The notes below the pieces were generated by a model. The model was not told the DNA's origin. It made no database searches and worked only from the letters and a program-made list of their open reading frames with translations. Source: Streptosporangiaceae bacterium (lineage in GTDB: Bacteria > Actinomycetota > Actinomycetes > Streptosporangiales > Streptosporangiaceae). From it: a stretch of DNA of 18,554 nt. This document shows, piece by piece, positions 1 to 5,422 of this stretch. Made by a program: the position numbers and the translations under genes. Every line of letters starts with the position of its first letter. Position 1 is the first letter of the stretch. The stretch spans positions 1 to 18,554 of the forward strand of contig JASHOI010000070.1 in NCBI GenBank assembly GCA_030041195.1, written 5' to 3'.

Positions 1-1337
1 TGGTCGAGCCAGTCGTTCACCAGCGCCCACTCTTCGTCGGTGAAGGGCCGCTGCTGGGAGAACATGGCGGCGTGCGCGGCCTGCGCTACCAGGTCGCTGG
101 TGACTCCGGCGCGGCCCAGTGCCCCGCCGAGTACGGGCTTGCCGCTGAGCACCCCGATCGAGCCGGTCACCGTGCCCGGCTGCGCCACGATGACGTCGGC
201 TGCCATCGAGATGTAGTAGCCGCCCGATGCCGCGACGTCGCCCATCGAGACCACGACGGGCGTGCCACCTGCCCTGGCGCGGACCACCTCGCGCCAGATC
301 GTGTCCGACGCCACGTACGAGCCGCCAGGGCTGTTGACCCGCAGCAGGATCGCGCGAGCCTGCTCGTCGCGGGCGGCGGCCCTGATCGCGGCCGCGATCG
401 TGTCCGAGCCCATCGAGGAACCGCCGAGCGGGCTGCGGCCGCTGCGGCCGCGGCGGATCGGGCCGGTGGCGTAGATCAGCGCCACCGCCGGCTCGTGACG
501 CGGTGCCAGCCTGACCGCCTTGCGCGCCCGCTCGGCGATCAGCTTGCCGCGCTGGTAGCGACCCAGGTACAGCAGCATCGTCTCCGGTCCTGCCAGCTTG
601 CGGACCGCGGCGTAGACCTCGTCGCGGTACCCGAGGTGATCGACCAGCCCGTGAGCCTGAGCCTGCGCGGCCAGGAACGGTCCCGCGTCGATCAGCGACC
701 TGACCTTGTCCTCGGGCAGGTTCCTGCGCTCGGCGATCGCCCGCACGAGCTGACCGGTCACCGATGCGGTCAGCTCCTGGGTCGCCTCCCTGGCCGACGG
801 GGAGAAGCCCCGCTCGGTCAGCTGCTCGGCCGCGCTCTTGTACTCGTGCCGCTTGGCGACCTGGAAATCGACCCCGAGCTGGTCCAGCGTGCCGCGCAGG
901 AAGTACCGCTCCATCGCGATCCCGGTCAGCCCGAGGTCGCCCGACGGCTGCAGATAGATCGTGTCGAACGCGGTGGCCAGGTAGTACGGCACGTTGCCCG
1001 CAGAGAACTCGCCGAAGGTCTCGGCCCACGCGACGGTCAGCTTGCCCGCGTCCCGGAACTCCTCGACCGCGCGCCGGAACTCCTGCACCGTGGCCAGCCC
1101 GATCGGCCGCCCGCCAACCTTGACGACCAGCGCCCGGACCCGCTGGTCGCTGCGGGCCCGGCGCAGGCCGTCCAGCAGGTCGGCCAGTCTGGACCGGCGC
1201 ATTGTCAGGACGGCGGACACCGGGTCGGCCGGCGGTTCCTCAGCGATGCCCTCGGTCAGGTCGAGCTCCAGGATCAGCGGCGCCGTGCGCTGCCGGCGCA
1301 ATCTCGCCAGCTGCTCGGCAATCATCGACTGCGGCAT
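1..1337 (-). CDS. sppA: Signal peptide peptidase SppA (S49 serine protease), C-terminus cut by window edge
   Basis: S49-family protease, expected to degrade cleaved signal peptides or other membrane-associated peptides by a Ser/Lys dyad. I translated 445 residues before the left edge; the stop is outside the window. The protein has the two tandem S49 domains of the long SppA form. The candidate general-base lysine is K167 in EYKSAAE and the nucleophile is S371 in GDVAASGGYY. Their separation of 204 residues is close to the 200 between K209 and S409 in E. coli SppA. An oxyanion-type PGG motif (NSPGGS, about 335-340) precedes the serine. No N-terminal membrane segment is visible, unlike E. coli SppA, so it may be peripheral or cytoplasmic. 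ATG 1337 is the first possible start, because an in-frame TAG lies at 1347-1349. No Shine-Dalgarno sequence is visible; a TAGGCT hexamer 6 nt upstream suggests a leaderless mRNA. Divergent from the NUDIX gene. Confidence 0.93.
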   Translation of the reverse strand, partial: MPQSMIAEQLARLRRQRTAPLILELDLTEGIAEEPPADPVSAVLTMRRSRLADLLDGLRRARSDQRVRALVVKVGGRPIGLATVQEFRRAVEEFRDAGKLTVAWAETFGEFSAGNVPYYLATAFDTIYLQPSGDLGLTGIAMERYFLRGTLDQLGVDFQVAKRHEYKSAAEQLTERGFSPSAREATQELTASVTGQLVRAIAERRNLPEDKVRSLIDAGPFLAAQAQAHGLVDHLGYRDEVYAAVRKLAGPETMLLYLGRYQRGKLIAERARKAVRLAPRHEPAVALIYATGPIRRGRSGRSPLGGSSMGSDTIAAAIRAAARDEQARAILLRVNSPGGSYVASDTIWREVVRARAGGTPVVVSMGDVAASGGYYISMAADVIVAQPGTVTGSIGVLSGKPVLGGALGRAGVTSDLVAQAAHAAMFSQQRPFTDEEWALVNDWLD

Positions 1338-1343
1338 GCGCTC

Positions 1344-1349
1344 AGCCTA
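1344..1349 (-). promoter_or_regulatory. Candidate -10 element for leaderless sppA transcript
   Basis: On the minus strand TAGGCT (fits TAnnnT) lies 6 nt before the sppA ATG, so transcription would begin at or next to the start codon. No convincing -35 element is visible. Inference from spacing and from the same arrangement at three other genes in this window. Confidence 0.45.
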
Positions 1350-1419
1350 CGGCGCATCCGTTCAGGCCGGTCCATAGCGGGCGTGGCCCGGGGGTGAGGG
1401 CGGCTGGAGCGGGTGGGCT

Positions 1420-2337
1420 ATGGTCGGCGCGATGGTCAATCGGGATGGGAACGGCTGGACAACCTGCGACCAGGGCCACCGGCACTGGGGCCGGTTCGGC
1501 GCGGCCGGGCTGCTGGCCTTCGCCCCGGACGAGGGCCAGACGTGCGTGCTGCTGCAGCGCCGGAGCTGGTGGGGCAACCACGGCGGCACCTGGGGGCCGC
1601 CCGGTGGCGCGCGGGACAGCCACGAGTCCGCCGTCACCGCAGCGCTGCGCGAGGCCGAGGAGGAGTGCGCGATGCCGGCCGACGCCGTCAGCGTGACCGG
1701 GATTTTCCGCGATGACCACGGCGGCTGGTCGTATCAGACGGTGATCGCCACGGCGCCGCGGCCGTTTCCGGTGCGCGCGGTGAGCAGCGAGACCAGCCAG
1801 GCCTCGTGGGCAGCGGCGGACGATGTCGGTGCCCTGGACCTGCATCCCGGCTTCGCCGAGCAGTGGCCGGTGCTGCGCACGGTGCTGCAGCCGCTGGCGC
1901 TCATCGTGGACGCGGCCAACGTCATGGGCTCGCGGCCCGACGGCTGGTGGCGGGACCGGGCCGGCGCCGCGCGGCGGCTCCGCGATCAGCTGGCCGGGCT
2001 GGCCGCCGACGGCATGCCCGCGCTGCCCGAGGCGATGCGGGCGCCAGCGCTGGAACGGTGGTTCCCGGAGATCGTCATGGTCGTGGAGGGAGCGGCGCGC
2101 TCGGTCGCCGCGGCCCACGCGGCCGGCTCGCGCGACGCTGATCCGCCGGCTGGGTCACCGGACGGCCGGGTCCGGGTCGTTGCGGCCCCCGGCTCGGGCG
2201 ACGACACCATCGCCGAGCTGGCCCGGGATCTGCCGGGGCGGCGCCTGGTGGTGACGGCCGACCGGCAGCTGCGCGAACGGTGTACGGCGGCGGGAGCGTC
2301 GGTGACCGGCCCCGGCTGGCTGCTCGGCCAGCTCTGA
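1420..2337 (+). CDS. NUDIX hydrolase fused to a PIN/NYN-like nuclease domain
   Basis: 305-residue two-domain protein. Residues about 20-155 are a NUDIX hydrolase. The NUDIX box is G63-x5-E69-x7-R77-E78-x-x-E81-E82, with the usual late glycine replaced by A84. This family hydrolyses nucleoside diphosphates linked to another group. Residues about 158-305 resemble a PIN/NYN (YacP-like) RNase fold: a beta strand ending in IVDAANV (D164, N167), then GSGDDTI (D261, D262), then VVTADRQLRER (D281). Those acidic positions are the expected metal ligands, but I infer the fold from motifs only. The substrate is unknown. ATG 1420 is preferred because GGAG at 1406-1409 lies 10 nt upstream; ATG 1432 is an alternative with no better site. 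The stop is 26 nt before the P450 start, so the two may be co-transcribed. Confidence 0.85.
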   Translation: MVGAMVNRDGNGWTTCDQGHRHWGRFGAAGLLAFAPDEGQTCVLLQRRSWWGNHGGTWGPPGGARDSHESAVTAALREAEEECAMPADAVSVTGIFRDDHGGWSYQTVIATAPRPFPVRAVSSETSQASWAAADDVGALDLHPGFAEQWPVLRTVLQPLALIVDAANVMGSRPDGWWRDRAGAARRLRDQLAGLAADGMPALPEAMRAPALERWFPEIVMVVEGAARSVAAAHAAGSRDADPPAGSPDGRVRVVAAPGSGDDTIAELARDLPGRRLVVTADRQLRERCTAAGASVTGPGWLLGQL

Positions 2338-2350
2338 GCGCGGCCCGGTG

Positions 2351-2356
2351 TAGCGT
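2351..2356 (+). promoter_or_regulatory. Candidate -10 element for the P450 gene
   Basis: TAGCGT (fits TAnnnT) lies 7 nt before the P450 ATG in the short gap after the NUDIX stop. No purine-rich ribosome site is present in that gap, so a leaderless P450 transcript independent of the NUDIX gene is possible. The -35 region would fall within the NUDIX coding end and is not recognisable. Confidence 0.35.
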
Positions 2357-2363
2357 CGGCATC

Positions 2364-3572
2364 ATGCCCGGTTCGCCCGGCTCGTTCCCGCTCGGCGCGG
2401 CCGTGACCATGCGCGATCTCGAGACGGACGTGCACCCGGTGCTGCGGCGGCTTCGCGCCGACGAGCCGGTGTCGTGGCTGCCGGTCCTGGGCGGCTGGCT
2501 GGTAACCCGCCGGGACCTGGCCCTGCGTGCGCTGCGGGACAGCCGGACGTTCACCGTCGACGATCCCAGGTTCTCGACCGCCAGGGTGGTCGGGCCGAGC
2601 ATGCTGTCGCTGGATGGCGCGGAGCACAAGCGGCACCGCGACCCGTTCGCTGAGGCGTTCCGGCTGGCCCCGGTGCGGGCCCGGCTGGAAGAGATCGCCG
2701 GGACAGAGGCCGGCCGGCTGGTGGCCGGGTTCGCCGCGGCGGGCCGGGCCGAGTTGCGGCGCAGCCTGGCCGGGCCGCTGGCGGTTGCGGTCGTCGCCGA
2801 CGTGCTCGGCCTCGGCCAGACCGATCCCAAGCTCATCCTGGCGTGGTACGACGAGATCGTCGGCGCGGTCTCGGCTCTGGCCGGGCGGTCGGGGGAGAGC
2901 CATGAGCCAAGCGCCGCGGCCGGGGGCTCAGCGGCGTTCGCTGAGCTCGGCGCCAGCCTGCGGGCGGCGATCGCCGGCGCCCGCGGGGGCTCGCTGCTCG
3001 CGGCCGTAGGCCGGGACCGCGGGCTGCGCGACGCTGAGGTCGTGTCGAACGCGGCGGTGCTGATGTTCGGCGGGATCGAGACCACCGAGGGCATGATCTG
3101 CAACGCCGTCCTGCACCTGCTCGGCCATCCCGCCGAGCTTGCCGAGGTGATCGCCGACCCGCGGCTGGTGGCCAACGCCGTGGAAGAGTCGCTGCGGCTC
3201 GAGCCCGCCGCAGCAGTGGTGGACCGCTACGCGACCGCCGATGTCACGCTCGCCGGCGTGGCGATCCGGCGCGGCGACCTGGTCACAATCTCGCTGGCCG
3301 GAGCGGGCCGGGACCCGGCGTTCTTCCCCGATCCGGACCGGTTCGACCTGCACCGCGCGAACGCCAGGCAGAACCTGGCGTTCGCGCACGGCCCTCACTT
3401 CTGCATCGGCGCGCACGTGGCCAGGCTGGAAACCCGAGCCGCCGTGGCGGCCCTGCTCCGGCTGCCGGGGCTGCGGCTGGATCCCGCGCGCCGGCTGGCA
3501 CCACGGGGAGTGGTCTTCCGTAAGCCGCCGTCGTTGCACGTGCAGTGGGATGCTGCGGCCCTTCGGCGCTAG
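2364..3572 (+). CDS. Cytochrome P450
   Basis: 402-residue soluble bacterial P450, a usual length for the class, with no membrane anchor. Visible motifs are the C-helix HxxxR (H88-R92), the I-helix oxygen-activation segment FGGIETTEG (E239, T240, T241), the K-helix ExxR (E275-R278) and the heme-binding loop FAHGPHFCIG with the thiolate ligand C347. Expected reaction: heme-dependent monooxygenation of an unknown small molecule, using electrons from a ferredoxin and reductase. No redox partner is encoded in the window, so it must borrow one. ATG 2364 gives an N-terminus of typical length; an upstream in-frame extension would overlap the NUDIX gene and is not needed. ATG 2409 is a less likely alternative. 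It ends 36 bp from the convergent MarR-like gene. No biosynthetic cluster is evident, so the substrate cannot be inferred. Confidence 0.96.
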   Translation: MPGSPGSFPLGAAVTMRDLETDVHPVLRRLRADEPVSWLPVLGGWLVTRRDLALRALRDSRTFTVDDPRFSTARVVGPSMLSLDGAEHKRHRDPFAEAFRLAPVRARLEEIAGTEAGRLVAGFAAAGRAELRRSLAGPLAVAVVADVLGLGQTDPKLILAWYDEIVGAVSALAGRSGESHEPSAAAGGSAAFAELGASLRAAIAGARGGSLLAAVGRDRGLRDAEVVSNAAVLMFGGIETTEGMICNAVLHLLGHPAELAEVIADPRLVANAVEESLRLEPAAAVVDRYATADVTLAGVAIRRGDLVTISLAGAGRDPAFFPDPDRFDLHRANARQNLAFAHGPHFCIGAHVARLETRAAVAALLRLPGLRLDPARRLAPRGVVFRKPPSLHVQWDAAALRR

Positions 3573-3608
3573 CCGGCATTGCGTCGCCCGCGGCCCACGT
3601 GCCCCGGC

Positions 3609-4052
3609 TCAGGACAGGGACGCGAACTCGGACTGGGCGCGCTCGAGCACCGTGCTCAGCACGCTGCGGGCGACATCGAGGTCCGCGGCTGGCAGATCGC
3701 CCCACAGCCGCTGGGTCACGTCGTCGGCCTGCTGCTGGACGCGGCGCACGAACCGCTGGCCGTCCTCGGTCAGCGTGACGGTGGAGCCGGCCTCTGGTGC
3801 GGTCACGACCAGGCCTTTCGCGGCAAGCTGCCGGATGTGGGCCTCGGCCGTCTCCGGGTCCGTCTTCAGGGCGTTCGCAACCTGGCCGGTGAACTCATCG
3901 CGGCCGGCCGATCCGCCGCTGCCCGCGATCAGGGCCAGCGCCACCCACTGGGGCTCGCTGACGGCGCCGGCCAGCAGCCGGTTAAGTATGGCGTTGAGCG
4001 TCTTCTCCGTCTGCCCGAGAAGCTGCTGGAACGGTGGTGTTGCGGCGTTCAT
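3609..4052 (-). CDS. MarR-like winged-helix transcriptional regulator
   Basis: 147-residue protein with the layout of a MarR-family dimeric repressor: N-terminal helix, winged helix-turn-helix at about 33-97, and a C-terminal dimerisation helix pair. The segment VTLTEDGQRFVRRV (about 92-105) matches the strand-and-helix that follows the wing in MarR proteins. The wing itself is short and acidic (TAPEAGS, 84-90) and lacks the DxRD-type basic wing seen in its divergent neighbour. A good ribosome site, GGGAGA at 4059-4064, lies 6 nt before ATG 4052. It is transcribed away from a second MarR gene, and the gap between them carries repeated inverted half-sites. Likely function: auto- and cross-regulation of this divergon; ligand unknown. 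It ends convergently with the P450 gene. Confidence 0.85.
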   Translation of the reverse strand: MNAATPPFQQLLGQTEKTLNAILNRLLAGAVSEPQWVALALIAGSGGSAGRDEFTGQVANALKTDPETAEAHIRQLAAKGLVVTAPEAGSTVTLTEDGQRFVRRVQQQADDVTQRLWGDLPAADLDVARSVLSTVLERAQSEFASLS

Positions 4053-4112
4053 TTGAGGTCTCCCTAGTCTGCTGGATGCGCGGTAGGTGTGGCTTACTAT
4101 TCGTGGGTTCTT

Positions 4113-4177
4113 CCAACGTTGGTATATCCAACGATAGTCAGATCGTTGGAGTTGTCAAGCTTGGTTAGGCCAACGAT
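4113..4177. promoter_or_regulatory. Operator-like cluster of CGTTGG/CCAACG half-sites between divergent MarR genes
   Basis: Seen directly: CCAACGTTGG (4113-4122); the perfect 17-bp palindrome CGTTGGTATATCCAACG (4117-4133); a 9-bp inverted repeat TCCAACGAT (4127-4135) and ATCGTTGGA (4142-4150) with a 6-bp spacer; and a partial copy of the 17-bp element, TTGGttaggCCAACG, ending at 4175. The two 17-bp elements start at 4117 and 4159, 42 bp or about four helical turns apart. The length and symmetry fit MarR-family operators. The second copy sits just upstream of the presumed -10 of the plus-strand regulator, where a bound repressor would block RNA polymerase. Confidence 0.75.
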
Positions 4178-4183
4178 TAGACT
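4178..4183 (+). promoter_or_regulatory. Candidate -10 element for the plus-strand MarR gene
   Basis: TAGACT (fits TAnnnT) lies 8 nt before GTG 4192, placing the transcription start at or next to the start codon. The best -35 look-alike, TTGTCA at 4152-4157, is 20 nt away, longer than ideal. The half-site copy ending at 4175 lies between the two. Confidence 0.45.
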
Positions 4184-4191
4184 CGGCGGTC

Positions 4192-4641
4192 GTGGAGGAT
4201 CTCACCGACGAACAGGTCGGCTACGACCCGCCGGAGCGATTGCGGCAGCTTCCGACCTGGCTCACGGCCCAGGTAGCCCTCAGGGGGCGCCGCCTGGTCA
4301 ACGCGTCTCTGGCGCAGGACGGCGCGCGCCGCCAGCACTTCACGGTGCTGGCCTCGCTCTCCGAGCAGGGGCAGGCGAGCCAGGCAGAGCTGGGACGGCG
4401 GTTGTCAATCGACCGGAGCGACCTCCACGCGCTGCTGGCCGATCTCGAGGGCGACGGGCTCGTGGCCAGAGTCCGCGACGAACGGGACCGCCGGCGCAAC
4501 GTGGTCACGCTGACCCCGGCAGGCCAGAGCGCCCTGGAACGGCTCGGCGAGCGGATCGACGCCGCCCAGGACGCACTGCTCGAACCGCTGTCCGCCGCTG
4601 AGCGCCGGGAGCTGAGCCGCCTGCTGCAGAAGCTTCTCTGA
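4192..4641 (+). CDS. MarR-family transcriptional regulator
   Basis: 149-residue canonical MarR regulator. The winged helix-turn-helix spans about 47-110: helix-turn-helix ASQAELGRRLSIDRSDLHALL and a basic wing RVRDERDRRRNVVTLT containing the family DxRD signature. C-terminal helices 112-149 would form the dimer interface with the N-terminal helices. Start GTG 4192 has no clear ribosome site upstream, and a TAGACT hexamer 8 nt away suggests a leaderless transcript. Divergent from the other MarR-like gene at 3609-4052, with which it probably shares operators. The regulated genes beyond the pair are not evident; the convergent PPOX-fold protein and the P450 are the nearest candidates by position only. 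It ends 26 bp from the convergent PPOX-fold gene. Confidence 0.93.
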   Translation: MEDLTDEQVGYDPPERLRQLPTWLTAQVALRGRRLVNASLAQDGARRQHFTVLASLSEQGQASQAELGRRLSIDRSDLHALLADLEGDGLVARVRDERDRRRNVVTLTPAGQSALERLGERIDAAQDALLEPLSAAERRELSRLLQKLL

Positions 4642-4667
4642 GCTGGCCCGCGGCCGGACGGCGACGT

Positions 4668-5102
4668 TCAGGCCGGTCCCATATCGGCCGTCAGCCATCG
4701 CTGCGGGCGCAGGTAGATCGCCACCTGCTCGCCCAGCTCCGTCCTGGCGAACTCGATGTAGGCCGGGACCTTATCCGGCGGCAGATAACGCGCGGTGATC
4801 TCCAGGAGCAACTCGTCGGTCCCCGGAACCATGCGCGTGACCGGCCCCTCGACCGACACGTACCTGGCGGTCGGTGTGACCCGGTCGACCATCAGCGTGA
4901 ACCGCCCGGCCGCCTCGATCAGCCGCGCCTTCCGCGACGCGGCCTCGGTCAGCACCCACGCTTCCCCGCCCGGCTCGTACTGGTACCAGATCGGCAAGGT
5001 CAGCGGGCCGCGGCCCAGACCGGCCGACACCGACAATGCCGCGATATGCGGTTCCGCCAGGAACAGCTCACGGTCGCGCACAGACAAGCTGCTATCTGCC
5101 AT
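4668..5102 (-). CDS. PPOX-fold (pyridoxamine 5'-phosphate oxidase family) flavin/F420-binding protein
   Basis: 144-residue protein matching small single-domain split-barrel proteins of the pyridoxamine-phosphate-oxidase superfamily. Family signatures are the strand LTLPIWYQYEPGGEAWVLTE (34-53), the phosphate-contacting SRKARLIEAAGRFTL (56-70) and YVSVEGPVTRM (81-91). Such proteins bind FMN, heme or deazaflavin F420 and often reduce small molecules; in actinomycetes F420 is common. The cofactor and substrate cannot be decided here. ATG 5102 is chosen. An in-frame TTG at 5132 would add 10 residues with no homology-like character. A TAGGCT hexamer 7 nt upstream suggests a leaderless mRNA. It is divergent from the secreted repeat protein across a 320-bp gap and convergent with the MarR gene. 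Confidence 0.88.
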   Translation of the reverse strand: MADSSLSVRDRELFLAEPHIAALSVSAGLGRGPLTLPIWYQYEPGGEAWVLTEAASRKARLIEAAGRFTLMVDRVTPTARYVSVEGPVTRMVPGTDELLLEITARYLPPDKVPAYIEFARTELGEQVAIYLRPQRWLTADMGPA

Positions 5103-5109
5103 GACACAG

Positions 5110-5115
5110 AGCCTA
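5110..5115 (-). promoter_or_regulatory. Candidate -10 element for the PPOX-fold gene
   Basis: Minus-strand TAGGCT, 7 nt before ATG 5102 and identical to the hexamer before sppA. Supports leaderless initiation; no good -35 seen. Confidence 0.45.
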
Positions 5116-5422
5116 GGGGCGGGTACCGACAATCTTGCCGACAGCGCATAGCACCCGCATAGCGAAATGGCGCGGATGCACTGCGCGGAACGGCAAAGCG
5201 GCCCGTTATCAGTTATCTACGTCAGTGGCGCCGAACCGGTTCACGCCCCGGACGCGGTGGTTGCGAAGTCGGCTGCTGAGCCGCTTCCGCTGCGCTTACG
5301 GTCTGCTGCCGATCGTTTGGGCCCCAAGCCGTGAGAGCGGCATCCTGGCTGCCGGAGCGGGACGAATCGCGTTTGCGCAGGGCCATGTCCCCGGCAGTCG
5401 GTGGTACCGAGGGGATATTTTG
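5116..5422 (+). other. Gene-free leader upstream of the secreted repeat protein
   Basis: About 300 bp without a supported gene. The plus-strand frame is open through it from 5135, but the protein start at 5423 has the only strong ribosome site (GAGGGG at 5409-5414, 8 nt before ATG). Contents seen: an 8-bp direct repeat CGCATAGC (5145-5152, 5156-5163), the palindrome GAACCGGTTC (5233-5242) and TTGGGcCCCAA (5317-5327). A weak promoter-like pair TTGCCG (5135-5140) and CATAGC (5158-5163), 17 nt apart, overlaps the direct repeat. The length would allow a structured 5' leader, but I could not fit any known riboswitch. Confidence 0.4.
5145..5163. repeat. 8-bp direct repeat CGCATAGC with 11-bp period
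   Basis: Two identical copies of CGCATAGC at 5145-5152 and 5156-5163, start to start 11 bp, about one helical turn. This spacing is used by OmpR/PhoB-type response regulators on direct repeats. The functional reading is inference. Confidence 0.4.

Noticed and set aside
72..1397. 441-residue plus-strand open frame opposite sppA
   Set aside because: Arg/Ala/Gly/Pro-rich shadow typical of high-GC DNA; the minus strand encodes a complete S49 protease pattern with both catalytic residues.
4642..4667. GGCCcgcGGCC hairpin between convergent genes as a terminator
   Set aside because: Four-base stem and no U-tract on either strand; too weak to call.
5317..5327. TTGGGcCCCAA palindrome as a hairpin or terminator
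   Set aside because: Only a single-base loop, so it cannot form a hairpin; no U-tract. Short palindromes of this kind arise by chance.
5135..5422. N-terminal extension of the secreted protein to 5135
   Set aside because: It would place the signal peptide about 135 residues inside the protein; ATG 5423 has a well-placed GAGGGG site.
5230..5422. Possible c-di-AMP (ydaO-type) riboswitch in the leader, prompted by GGGACGAATC near 5359-5368
   Set aside because: The other conserved blocks of that class, such as the GGGGGACC-like core and the late CCCGA segment, could not be found in order.
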